Assembly (NCBI GenBank): GCA_019636175.1
Contig: JAHBYC010000002.1
Span: 1-62,758 of the forward strand
Direction: 5' to 3'
DNA from: Caulobacter sp.
GTDB lineage: Bacteria > Pseudomonadota > Alphaproteobacteria > Caulobacterales > Caulobacteraceae
Length of the DNA stretch: 62,758 nt
The notes below the pieces were generated by a model. The model was not told where the DNA came from. It did no database searches and saw only the letters and a list, made by a program, of their open reading frames with translations. A program made the position numbers and the translations under genes. Below are positions 34,645-41,986 of this stretch, piece by piece; position 1 is the stretch's first letter, and each line of letters opens with the position of its first letter.

Positions 34645-37197
34645 ATGAGTGACCGCTCGACCGGACAGGCGCCGGCCCGGCTTACGGCCGTTCTGGGGCC
34701 AACCAACACCGGCAAGACGCATCTGGCCGTCGAGCGGATGTGCGGCCACGCCAGCGGCATGATCGGCCTGCCGCTGCGGCTTCTGGCCCGCGAGATCTAT
34801 GACCGGGTGGTGGCGCTGAAAGGGCCCCGCGAGGTGGCGCTGATCACCGGCGAGGAAAAGATCGTCCCGCCGCGGGCCAACTATTTCATCTGTACGGTCG
34901 AGGCCATGCCGCTGGGCCGCGAGGTCGAGTTCCTGGCCGTCGACGAGATCCAGCTCTGCGCCGATCCCGAGCGGGGGCATGTCTTCACCCAGCGACTGCT
35001 GCACGCGCGCGGCAAGTACGAGACGATGCTGCTGGGCTCGGGGACCATGGCCCCGTTGATCCGCCGGTTGCTGCCCGGGGTGGAGATCATCACCCGGGAG
35101 CGGTTTTCCAACCTGACCTACAGCGGGCCAAAGAAGCTGACCCGCCTGCCCCGGCGCAGCGCCGTGGTCGCCTTCAGCGCCGATCAGGTCTACGCCATCG
35201 CCGAACTGATCCGCCGCCAGCGCGGCGGAGCGGCGGTGGTGATGGGCTCGCTCAGCCCCCGCACCCGCAACGCCCAGGTCGCCCTCTATCAATCGGGCGA
35301 GGTGGACTTCCTGGTCGCCACAGACGCCATCGGCATGGGTCTGAACATGGACGTCGACCATGTCGCATTCGCCGGCCTGCGCAAGTTCGACGGGCGACGG
35401 AGCCGCTGGCTGCACGGGGCCGAGATCGGCCAGATCGCGGGACGCGCCGGACGCTATCGCCGCGACGGGACCTTCGGGGTCACCGGCGAGGCCGAGGAGA
35501 TGGACGAGGATCTGGTCGAGGCGGTTGAAACCCACCAGTTCGAGGCGGTTCCCACGGCCGAATGGCGCAACAGCCGCCTGGACTTCTCCAGCCTGCCCCT
35601 GCTGATCCGCTCGCTGGATCAGGCGCCGGTGCAGGACGGCCTTAAGCTGTCCGCCGAGGCCCTGGACGAAAAGACCCTCAAGCGGCTGGCCGAAGACCCC
35701 GACATCGCCGCGCGCTGCCGGGATGGAAAGGTGCTGGAGCGGCTTTGGGAGGTCTGCCAGACGCCGGACTTCAGAAAGATCGCCAGCGACGATCACCTCA
35801 ATCTGTTGCGGCGCTTGTTCAACGACCTGACCACCGGCCGGCGACGGGTGCCGCAGGACTGGATGGCCGCGCAGTTCAACGCCCTGGATCGCACGGATGG
35901 CGAGATCGACGCCCTGGCCGCGCGGCTGGCGGCGGTGCGCACCCTGTCCTATGTCGCCAACCGTCCCAACTGGCTGCATGACCCCGGCCATTGGCAGGGA
36001 ACCATGCGCGGGCTGGAAGACCGGCTCAGCGACACCCTGCACGCCAAGCTGATGGCCCGGTTCGTCGACCGGCGGACCAGCGCCCTGATGCGCCAGCTGG
36101 GGGATCGCGAAACCATGCTGGCCGGGGTCGCCGAGGACGGAACGGTGACAGTCGAAGGCCATTATGTCGGCAGGCTGAACGGCGTGGTTTTCGACCAACC
36201 CCGGGCCATCACATCCCTGGAGGAAAAGGCCCTGCGGGGCGCCGCCCAGAAGGCGGTCGCGCCGGAGGTCGCCCGGCGGCTGGGCGCCCTGGCCGCCGAG
36301 CCCGACGAGGCCTTCAGCCTGACCCCCGATGGCGCGGTGCTGTGGCGCGGCGCGGCGGCGGGCTATCTGGGCGCCGGCGGCCCGGCGACGGGCGCCCGCG
36401 TCAGACTGCTGGGAGACCTTGGCCCCGCCCCGGCGCGGGAGCGGGCGCAGCGGCGGCTGGAAGCCTGGCTGGCCGCGGAACGGGAGCGCCGACTGGCCCC
36501 GCTGGCGGCCCTGGAAGGGGCCATGGCGAGGGGTGGTCTGAGGGGTCTGGCCCGGGGGCTGGCGCATCGGCTGCTGGAAAACGGGGGCGTTCTGCCGCGC
36601 CGCGAGGTCGAGGCCGAGATGAAGGTCCTGAGCCAGGCTGAACGCCGGGCCCTGAGGAGCCTGGGCGTGAAGATCGGCGCCTTCTCCCTGCATCTGCCGG
36701 GTCTGTTGAATGAGGGCGCCATCGCCTTCGCCACGGCCCTGAGCCAGTCGGACAGCGGGTTGGCGGCCGGCAAGGTCAGCCGCCTGACGCCGGGAGCGGT
36801 CGATGTGGCCGCCCTGTCGGCGCGCGGCCTGATGGCCGTCGGCGGTCTGGCGGTTCCCGTCGACCAACTGGAGCAGCTGGACGGCCTGTTGCGGGCCTCG
36901 AGCTGGCAGGGCCCAACCGTCACCGTTGAGGACGCCCTGTTCGAGACCCTTGGCTGGACCATCAAGGATGGCGGCGACATCCTGCGCGGCCTCAACTTCG
37001 TACCGGCCAGTCGCGGCAAGCCCATGACCTGGCGGCGGCGCAACCCGCCCCGGGTGCGACAGGCGGCGAAGGCGGCCCCGGCGCCCGAGGCCTCGCCCTT
37101 CGCCGCCCTGGCGAGGCTGACGGTGGCGCCCGCGCCGGAAAAATCCCGCAGCGCCCGACCCCGCCGCCAGCGCCGTCGCCGGGCGGCCAAGCCGTGA
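34645..37197 (+). CDS. SUV3-like DEAD/DEXH-box RNA helicase
   Basis: About 850 residues. Helicase motifs in order: Walker A LGPTNTGKTHLAVERM near 18, DEIQ in FLAVDEIQLCADPERGHV near 99, LLGSGTMAPLIRRLLPG, the DAIGMGLNMDVDHVAFAGLR block, and motif VI QIAGRAGRYRRDGTFG near 262. This matches the mitochondrial SUPV3L1-type helicase, whose bacterial homologues occur mainly in alphaproteobacteria. The C-terminal 350 residues are family-specific and end in an Arg-rich tail ([13 protein letters not shown]). ATG at 34645 (MSDRSTGQAPARL) is preferred over the open frame start at 34567. The stop overlaps an S4 RNA-binding gene, which suggests a joint role in RNA handling. Confidence 0.9.
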   Translation: MSDRSTGQAPARLTAVLGPTNTGKTHLAVERMCGHASGMIGLPLRLLAREIYDRVVALKGPREVALITGEEKIVPPRANYFICTVEAMPLGREVEFLAVDEIQLCADPERGHVFTQRLLHARGKYETMLLGSGTMAPLIRRLLPGVEIITRERFSNLTYSGPKKLTRLPRRSAVVAFSADQVYAIAELIRRQRGGAAVVMGSLSPRTRNAQVALYQSGEVDFLVATDAIGMGLNMDVDHVAFAGLRKFDGRRSRWLHGAEIGQIAGRAGRYRRDGTFGVTGEAEEMDEDLVEAVETHQFEAVPTAEWRNSRLDFSSLPLLIRSLDQAPVQDGLKLSAEALDEKTLKRLAEDPDIAARCRDGKVLERLWEVCQTPDFRKIASDDHLNLLRRLFNDLTTGRRRVPQDWMAAQFNALDRTDGEIDALAARLAAVRTLSYVANRPNWLHDPGHWQGTMRGLEDRLSDTLHAKLMARFVDRRTSALMRQLGDRETMLAGVAEDGTVTVEGHYVGRLNGVVFDQPRAITSLEEKALRGAAQKAVAPEVARRLGALAAEPDEAFSLTPDGAVLWRGAAAGYLGAGGPATGARVRLLGDLGPAPARERAQRRLEAWLAAERERRLAPLAALEGAMARGGLRGLARGLAHRLLENGGVLPRREVEAEMKVLSQAERRALRSLGVKIGAFSLHLPGLLNEGAIAFATALSQSDSGLAAGKVSRLTPGAVDVAALSARGLMAVGGLAVPVDQLEQLDGLLRASSWQGPTVTVEDALFETLGWTIKDGGDILRGLNFVPASRGKPMTWRRRNPPRVRQAAKAAPAPEASPFAALARLTVAPAPEKSRSARPRRQRRRRAAKP

Positions 37198-37484
37198 GCG
37201 ACACCGCCCCCGGGACCTGTCGCGCGGACGTCTGGCTGTGGCGGGCGCGTTTCTTCAAGACCCGTTCGGTGGCCGCGCGGTTCGTCGAGGGCGGCCGGAT
37301 CAGGATGACGCGGATCGGCGTCGAGACCCGCCTCGACAAGCCCAGCCGCACCCTGCATCCCGGCGATCAGCTGGTCTTCGCCCTGGGCGGCCGGTTGATC
37401 GCGGTGCGGATTGAACAGGCCGGCGAGCGCCGCGGTTCGGCGACCGAAGCGCGTGCTCTCTATTCACCCTTGGAGAATAACTGA
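37194..37484 (+). CDS. S4-domain RNA-binding protein (Hsp15-like)
   Basis: 96 residues. The S4 fold is clear: [40 protein letters not shown] and [17 protein letters not shown]. This matches the Hsp15/RlmH-partner-like proteins that bind rRNA or stalled 50S subunits. It starts at GTG 37194 overlapping the helicase stop by 4 bases, so the two are translationally coupled. fdxA follows after 115 bases. Confidence 0.9.
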   Translation: MSDTAPGTCRADVWLWRARFFKTRSVAARFVEGGRIRMTRIGVETRLDKPSRTLHPGDQLVFALGGRLIAVRIEQAGERRGSATEARALYSPLENN

Positions 37485-37599
37485 GCGGCGACGACGCCTC
37501 GCCACATTGACAACCGGGCGAGGCCAACCGAAATACGCCAGCCCACGGAACCCTCACGTCGCGCGCCTCTCTTTGCGGCGGCGGCCTACAGAGCCCCTG

Positions 37600-37941
37600 A
37601 TGACCTACATCGTTACCGACGCCTGCATCAAATGTAAGTTCATGGACTGTGTCGAAGTCTGTCCGGTGGATTGCTTCTATGAGGGCGAGAACTTCCTGGT
37701 CATCAGCCCGGATGAATGCATCGACTGCGGCGTCTGCGAGCCCGAATGCCCGGTCGACGCCATCAAGCCCGACACCGAGGATGATCCGGACGGCAAGTGG
37801 CTTAAGATCAATACCGACTACGCCAAGATCTGGCCGAACATCACCCTCAAGGGCGAGCCGCCGGCCGACGCCGAAGCCTTCGAGCGTGAGACCGGCAAGT
37901 TCGAGAAATACTTCAGCGAGAAGCCCGGCAAGGGCAACTGA
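37600..37941 (+). CDS. fdxA: Ferredoxin FdxA (7Fe/8Fe type)
   Basis: 113 residues. Two cluster motifs are visible: [20 protein letters not shown] near the N-terminus and [16 protein letters not shown] after it. The first has the altered spacing of the [3Fe-4S]/[4Fe-4S] seven-iron type. The long C-terminal tail ([19 protein letters not shown]) is typical of alphaproteobacterial FdxA. The ATG at 37600 gives the canonical [10 protein letters not shown] start; the in-frame region above it is not coding. A TTGACA at 37507-37512 may be its -35. It lies between the helicase/S4 pair and carD, an order conserved in related genomes. Confidence 0.95.
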   Translation: MTYIVTDACIKCKFMDCVEVCPVDCFYEGENFLVISPDECIDCGVCEPECPVDAIKPDTEDDPDGKWLKINTDYAKIWPNITLKGEPPADAEAFERETGKFEKYFSEKPGKGN

Positions 37942-38274
37942 GGCGTCAGATCAGCTCCGGCGGCGAGGTCATCACCGCTTTGCCGCCTGACTGACACGGC
38001 CTTGTCGCAAACCTTTCAATCCGCTGAATTTTGTGTTATTACACCCTCGACGCGGCGGCATTTTCCGTTGCGCCTCGGTTCAAGAACAGCCGCTCCCGAA
38101 CGGCGCGCCCGGACGAAGGCGAAGGGTGTCCTAGAAGACCTTTGAACAAGACCGATCAGCCCGCGCCCAAATAGGCGCATGGGGCTTTTCGCGTCGTTTT
38201 CATGGGCCGCTTCGACGACGCCGACGGGATCGGTGCTCCGCGCTGGCGCGGAGGGTGCAGGAGAAGGACGAGAC
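37942..38274. other. Long leader/promoter region of carD
   Basis: 333 bases between fdxA and carD with no separate gene. A GGCGGC/GCCGCC hairpin near 37960-37988 may end the fdxA transcript. An AT-rich patch at about 38025-38045 containing GTGTTATTACAC is the likely promoter. GCGCC-N6-GGCGC near 38163-38178 and the hairpin at 38236-38253 give the leader structure. The carD frame is open up to 38179, but the sequence there does not look like CarD. Confidence 0.45.
38236..38253 (+). promoter_or_regulatory. Hairpin just upstream of the carD ribosome binding site
   Basis: CTCCGCG (38236-38242) pairs perfectly with CGCGGAG (38247-38253) around CTGG. The SD AGGAGAAGGA begins six bases later, at 38259, and the ATG is at 38275. 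It could insulate the SD or take part in translational control. Confidence 0.4.
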
Positions 38275-38778
38275 ATGAGCAAGAGCGAGCTGGAATTTTC
38301 GGTGGGCGACCACGTTGTTTATCCCGCCCACGGCGTGGGCACCGTCCAGGCGGTCGAGACTCAGGAAGTCGCCGGCATGTCGCTTGAGGTCTATGTGATC
38401 ACCTTCGACCACGAGAAGATGACCCTGCGGGTGCCGACCAAGAAGGCCGTCAGCTCGGGCCTGCGTTCGCTGGCCGCCGAAGGGGTGATGAGCAAGGCGC
38501 TGGTGACCCTCAAGGGCCGCGCGCGGGTGAAGCGCACCATGTGGTCGCGTCGCGCCCAGGAATACGAAGCCAAGATCAACTCGGGCGACCTGGTGTCCAT
38601 CGCCGAGGTCGTTCGCGACCTGCACCGCGCCGAAAACCAGCCTGAGCAGTCCTACTCCGAGCGCCAGCTGTATGAGTCGGCCCTGGACCGCATGGCCCGG
38701 GAAGTCGCCGCCGTCGAGCAGATCGACCGCGACGCCGCCGTCAGCCTGCTGACCAAGTCTCTGCAGAAGGCCGCCTGA
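38275..38778 (+). CDS. carD: CarD-family RNA polymerase-binding transcription factor
   Basis: 167 residues. The N-terminal RNAP-interacting domain FSVGDHVVYPAHGVGTVQAV and YVITFDHEKMTLRVPTKKAV is the CarD/CdnL/TRCF fold. The C-terminal helical DNA-binding part includes KRTMWSRRAQEYEAKINSGD and ERQLYESALDRMAREVAAVE. These proteins stabilise open promoter complexes, especially at rRNA and growth-related promoters. The ATG at 38275 is fixed by a strong SD. A good terminator follows. Its place beside an rpoH-type sigma gene is typical of Caulobacterales. Confidence 0.96.
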   Translation: MSKSELEFSVGDHVVYPAHGVGTVQAVETQEVAGMSLEVYVITFDHEKMTLRVPTKKAVSSGLRSLAAEGVMSKALVTLKGRARVKRTMWSRRAQEYEAKINSGDLVSIAEVVRDLHRAENQPEQSYSERQLYESALDRMAREVAAVEQIDRDAAVSLLTKSLQKAA

Positions 38779-38809
38779 AAGGCGGTCGACGCGGACTGAC
38801 GTCCTTAAG

Positions 38810-38838
38810 AACGCCCGGCTTCACCGCCGGGCGTTTTT
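38810..38838 (+). terminator. Rho-independent terminator of carD
   Basis: AACGCCCGGC (38810-38819) pairs with GCCGGGCGTT (38826-38835) around a 6-base loop, followed by TTTCTTT. This is the only intrinsic terminator in the window with both a strong stem and a proper T run. Confidence 0.85.
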
Positions 38839-38883
38839 CTTTGCGCGCGTGAACCAGTCGCCGACCTGCGCCGTAAAGCGGTT

Positions 38884-39762
38884 ATGGCGCGAGAAGCGGT
38901 CACGGCCGAAACAGCGGAAAGGCGGTACATCCGCCAGGCGATGCGCGCGCCGATGCTGGAGGCCGACCGGGAGCACGCGCTGGCCCGCCGCTGGCGCGAG
39001 GCGGATGATGAAGCGGCCCTGCACGAGCTGACCGGCGCCTACATGCGTCTGGTCATTTCCATGGCCAAGCGGTTCCGCGCCTACGGCCTGCCGATGGCCG
39101 ACCTGATCCAGGAAGGCAGCGTCGGGCTGATGCAGGCGGCCGCCCGCTTTGAACCCGACCGCGCGGTGCGGTTCTCGACCTATGCCGGCTGGTGGGTGCG
39201 GGCGGCGATGCAGGACTATGTGCTGCGCAACTGGTCGATCGTGCGGACCGGGACGACGGCGTCCGGCAAGAGCCTGTTCTTCAACCTGCGCCGGCTGCGC
39301 GCCCGGCTGGGCGACATGGAGGGCCGGCTGACCCCGGAGGCCCGCGCCGCCATCGCCGTGGAACTGGGGGTCGATGAGGACGATGTCGAGGCCATGGCCG
39401 GCCGTCTCGCCGCCGGCGACCGCTCCCTGAACGCACCGGTCGCGGCGGGGGCGGACGACGCCTACCAGGACTTCCTGCCCGACGAGGGACCGGATCCCGA
39501 GGAAGCCGCGGCCAGCCATCTGGATGGACGGGCGCGGGAGTCCGCTGTTCACCGCGCCCTGGCGATCCTCAATCCCCGGGAACGCCTGATCATCGAGGCC
39601 CGGCGACTGACCGACGAGCCGGCGACCCTGGAGGCGCTGGGCGAGCGACTGGGCGTGTCCAAGGAGCGGGTGCGGCAGGTCGAGCAGGGCGCGCTGGAGA
39701 AGCTGCGTCGCGCCTTGGTCAAGGCGCATGGTGACCTGGCGGAGGCCGGCCTGATCGGCTGA
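38884..39762 (+). CDS. rpoH: RNA polymerase sigma factor, RpoH (sigma-32) family
   Basis: 292 residues. Region 2 is complete: ALHELTGAYMRLVISMAKRF, DLIQEGSVGLMQAAARFEPD and FSTYAGWWVRAAMQDYVLRN. The RpoH-box word is seen as GKSLFFNLRRLRARLG. Region 4 with its helix-turn-helix is LEALGERLGVSKERVRQVEQ. Alphaproteobacteria often carry several RpoH copies for heat and oxidative stress; since it departs from the strict box (usually Q-R-K-L) it may be the RpoH2-type copy. No SD is obvious before ATG 38884, but the conserved N-terminal MRAPMLEADREHALARRWRE needs at least most of this length. It is convergent with a nuclease-like gene ten bases away. Confidence 0.9.
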   Translation: MAREAVTAETAERRYIRQAMRAPMLEADREHALARRWREADDEAALHELTGAYMRLVISMAKRFRAYGLPMADLIQEGSVGLMQAAARFEPDRAVRFSTYAGWWVRAAMQDYVLRNWSIVRTGTTASGKSLFFNLRRLRARLGDMEGRLTPEARAAIAVELGVDEDDVEAMAGRLAAGDRSLNAPVAAGADDAYQDFLPDEGPDPEEAAASHLDGRARESAVHRALAILNPRERLIIEARRLTDEPATLEALGERLGVSKERVRQVEQGALEKLRRALVKAHGDLAEAGLIG

Positions 39763-39772
39763 CCGGCCGTGA

Positions 39773-40525
39773 TCAGCGGGCCTTGAGAATCTCCACCCCC
39801 TCGGGGTGGTCGAGCCGCATGTCGCCGCCGCGCCCGATCGAACCGCGAACCCGGACAAGCTGGCCTTCGAGAGCCGCAGGGGAGCGGCCGGCGCTGTCGA
39901 AATCCTGAATGGCGCGGGCCGGGATGCGCACCGTGAAGCCATGTCCCAGATCGAGCAGGCGAGCGTCGGCCCCGGTGTGAACCTTCAGCACCTGGCCCTC
40001 CACGAGGGCGAAGCCGGGGGCGGCCTTCACCGCTTCGGCCGGGATCATCACCCGGTAGTCCAGGAGGGTCCAGAGGCCCCGGCCCCGGTTCCTGGCCTGG
40101 GCTTCCCGGTCCAGCATCATCGAGGCCAGGGCCCGGCTTTCGGGGAAGGTGCGGACCCTCGCGGCGCCCTCCTGCAGCATGCGGCCCTGGACCCAGCGCC
40201 GGCCCTTGGCCAGGCGAAGCTGGGCGACGCGGCGGCCAAAGGGGTCGGTGGCGGCGCCGGCGGCCAGCAGCTCTACCTGCTGGCCCAGCACCATCTCGGC
40301 CAACCGCTCGCGAGAGGCCTCGCCGTAGGGATCGTCGAGGCGGGGGGCGGTAATGCCCGCCAGCTTGATGGTCTCGCCGGCGTCGGTGCGGACCATGTCG
40401 CCGGTGACAACCTCCACCACCTTGGCCTTGCCCTGGCTGGCCAGGCTGTCCAGCCGCGCCGCCTCGCCACAGCCGCCCAGGCCCAGGACAGCGCAAATCA
40501 GCAGGAAAACAGGAAGCGGACGCAT
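39773..40525 (-). CDS. SNase-like (thermonuclease family) lipoprotein
   Basis: About 250 residues. The lipoprotein signal is PLPVFLLICAVLGLGGC. An SNase/OB-fold-like domain follows: KVVEVVTGDMVRTDAGETIK, LAGITAPRLDDPYGEASRER and GRRVAQLRLAKGRRWVQGRM. Some catalytic residues of staphylococcal nuclease are not clearly in place, so it may not be an active nuclease. The C-terminal part (VLKVHTGADARLLDLGHGF) may be a second OB-type domain. ATG at 40525 starts the signal; the frame is open to 40582. It follows the response regulator gene on the same strand after 88 bases. Confidence 0.75.
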   Translation of the reverse strand: MRPLPVFLLICAVLGLGGCGEAARLDSLASQGKAKVVEVVTGDMVRTDAGETIKLAGITAPRLDDPYGEASRERLAEMVLGQQVELLAAGAATDPFGRRVAQLRLAKGRRWVQGRMLQEGAARVRTFPESRALASMMLDREAQARNRGRGLWTLLDYRVMIPAEAVKAAPGFALVEGQVLKVHTGADARLLDLGHGFTVRIPARAIQDFDSAGRSPAALEGQLVRVRGSIGRGGDMRLDHPEGVEILKAR

Positions 40526-40613
40526 CGATCCTCGCGGCGATCGCTCACCGCGGGGCGCGGCGACGGCGTCAGGATAGATCAACCCGTCGCGGTCGCGAAG
40601 GCCACCGGCAGGG

Positions 40614-41003
40614 TCAGGCGGCGCGGGTCTTCTGTTGCAGCAGACGTTCCACGACGGGCAGCACGCTGGCCTCGGTCAGCGGTTTCTGGATCGCCTCGCT
40701 GGCGCCCAGGCCCATGGCGATGCGGAGCAGACCCTGCAGGCTCATGGCCCTGGTGCCCGCCGACATCACCGCCACCGGAAGGCCTGGCCAGCGGTCGCGA
40801 ATGGCGGTGAGGGTTTCGACGCCATCCATGTTGGGCATGATCATATCGAGGAGAACGAGGTCGACCGGACCTGACTCAAGCCGCGACAGACCGATCCGCC
40901 CATCTTCGGCGGTCAGGCACTCGTAGCCGGCCGTCGTCAGGAGCTCGCCGGCGATCTCACGCAGCAAGGGGTCATCGTCGATGATCAGAATTCGGCCGGA
41001 CAT
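40614..41003 (-). CDS. Single-domain response regulator (CheY/DivK-like)
   Basis: 129 residues forming only a receiver domain. The acidic pocket is RILIIDDDPLLREIAGELL, the phosphoacceptor Asp lies in DLVLLDMIMPNMDGVETL, the conserved Thr/Ser is in VAVMSAGTRAM, and Lys is in EAIQKPLTEASV. No output domain follows, so it acts by protein contact or phosphotransfer. The ATG at 41003 is chosen because the in-frame extension to 41042 is not domain-like. No kinase adjoins it; the HWE kinase at 4539 is a remote possibility. A perfect dyad lies upstream at 41032-41048. Confidence 0.9.
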   Translation of the reverse strand: MSGRILIIDDDPLLREIAGELLTTAGYECLTAEDGRIGLSRLESGPVDLVLLDMIMPNMDGVETLTAIRDRWPGLPVAVMSAGTRAMSLQGLLRIAMGLGASEAIQKPLTEASVLPVVERLLQQKTRAA

Positions 41004-41031
41004 GTGACGCAATCCACTGGGCAGGCTCACG

Positions 41032-41048
41032 CAACCTGACACAGGTTG
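41032..41048. promoter_or_regulatory. CAACCTG-ACA-CAGGTTG dyad, possible operator
   Basis: Perfect 7-3-7 palindrome located 29-45 bases before the response regulator start codon, in an otherwise unstructured promoter region. The regulator is unknown. Confidence 0.4.
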
Positions 41049-41152
41049 GCTTAAGAAAGTGATGAGGTCGGAGGTTTAGAAGGGGCCAACAAGGTCAAGC
41101 CCGCATCGCCCCTTGCGGCGGCGCGGCTCCCCGGCGTATCTGACCCCCGCGC

Positions 41153-41229
41153 GGCCCGGTAGCTCAGCCGGATAGAGCAGAGCTTTCCTAAAGCTAAGGT
41201 CGGGGGTTCGAGTCCCTCCCGGGCCGCCA
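41153..41229 (+). tRNA. tRNA-Arg (anticodon CCU), CCA encoded
   Basis: The acceptor stem GGCCCGG/CCGGGCC, D arm GCTC...GAGC, anticodon arm with loop TTCCTAA (anticodon CCT at 41187-41189), T arm GGGGG-TTCGAGT-CCCTC and encoded CCA at 41227-41229 all fold. The first anticodon-stem pair is G.A (position 27.43), leaving four good pairs. It decodes AGG, which is rare in this GC-rich coding style. No integrase or attachment duplication is visible next to it. Confidence 0.95.
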
Positions 41230-41253
41230 GCCATCCCCAGCGACCCACCCGGA

Positions 41254-41982
41254 TCAGTCCAGGGTGCGCAGATGGGCCAGGCTGCTTTCGACGCTGGGCC
41301 AGTAGGGCGACGGCGGGAAGTCGTGCTCGACGAAGTAGTGCTCGGCGCCGGCGACGTCGGCGGCCTGGATCAGCGCCGCGAAATCGAAGGTTCCCGAGCC
41401 GACATCGGTCATCCCGCCGTCCGGCGCCATGTCCTTGAGATGAATCAGCTTTACCCGGCCGGCCATGGTTTCGATGAAGGCCCGGGGCTCCTCGCCGCCC
41501 TTCTTCAGCCAGTAGACATCCAGCTCGAAGTCGACGAAATCCGGGTCGGTCTCGGCGACCAGCCTGTCGAACGGCCGGACGCCGTCGGCAGCCTCGAACT
41601 CGAAGTCGTGGTGGTGATAGGCGAGACGCAGACCCTGGCCCCGCGCCTGACGGGCGAAGGCGTTCAGGGTCGCGATCACGGCCGGCCAGTCCCTCTGATC
41701 GGGCATGACATAGGGCATGACCAGGTAGCGACAGCCAAGGGCCCCGGCCATCTCCAGCACCGCATCCGGCTTGTCGGCGATGTCGGCCAGGCCGACGTGA
41801 GCCGAGGGACAGTCGAGGCCGATCTCCCCCATGCAGGCGGCCCAGCCGGCGAAGTCTGACCCCAGCGGGGCGGCGAACTCCACCGCGTCGTAGCCGGTCT
41901 GGCGGATGCGCTCCAGCGTGCCCAGCGGGTCGGCGGCAAAGGGTTTGCGCAGGGTGTAGAGTTGAAGGCCGATCGGTCTCAT
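41254..41982 (-). CDS. Sugar phosphate isomerase/epimerase-like TIM barrel (last gene of operon)
   Basis: 242 residues of the xylose-isomerase-like/AP endonuclease 2 superfamily. Marks: PIGLQLYTLRKPFAADPLGT at the first strand, the metal-site region LAYHHHDFEFEAADGVRPFD, VDFELDVYWLKKGGEEPRAF, KLIHLKDMAPDGGMTDVGSG and YFVEHDFPPSPYWPSVE near the C-terminus. These Glu/Asp/His clusters bind a divalent metal. Its start is only 4 bases after the GMC oxidoreductase stop, so it is the fifth gene of the operon. In related systems such barrels act on 3-keto sugars or glycosides; the exact reaction here is inference. Confidence 0.85.
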   Translation of the reverse strand: MRPIGLQLYTLRKPFAADPLGTLERIRQTGYDAVEFAAPLGSDFAGWAACMGEIGLDCPSAHVGLADIADKPDAVLEMAGALGCRYLVMPYVMPDQRDWPAVIATLNAFARQARGQGLRLAYHHHDFEFEAADGVRPFDRLVAETDPDFVDFELDVYWLKKGGEEPRAFIETMAGRVKLIHLKDMAPDGGMTDVGSGTFDFAALIQAADVAGAEHYFVEHDFPPSPYWPSVESSLAHLRTLD

Positions 41983-41986
41983 GGGG

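Noticed and set aside
41153-41229. tRNA-Arg as an integration site for the downstream sugar operon and catabolic region
   Set aside because: No integrase, no duplicated tRNA 3' end and no change in base composition was seen between the tRNA and the right edge.
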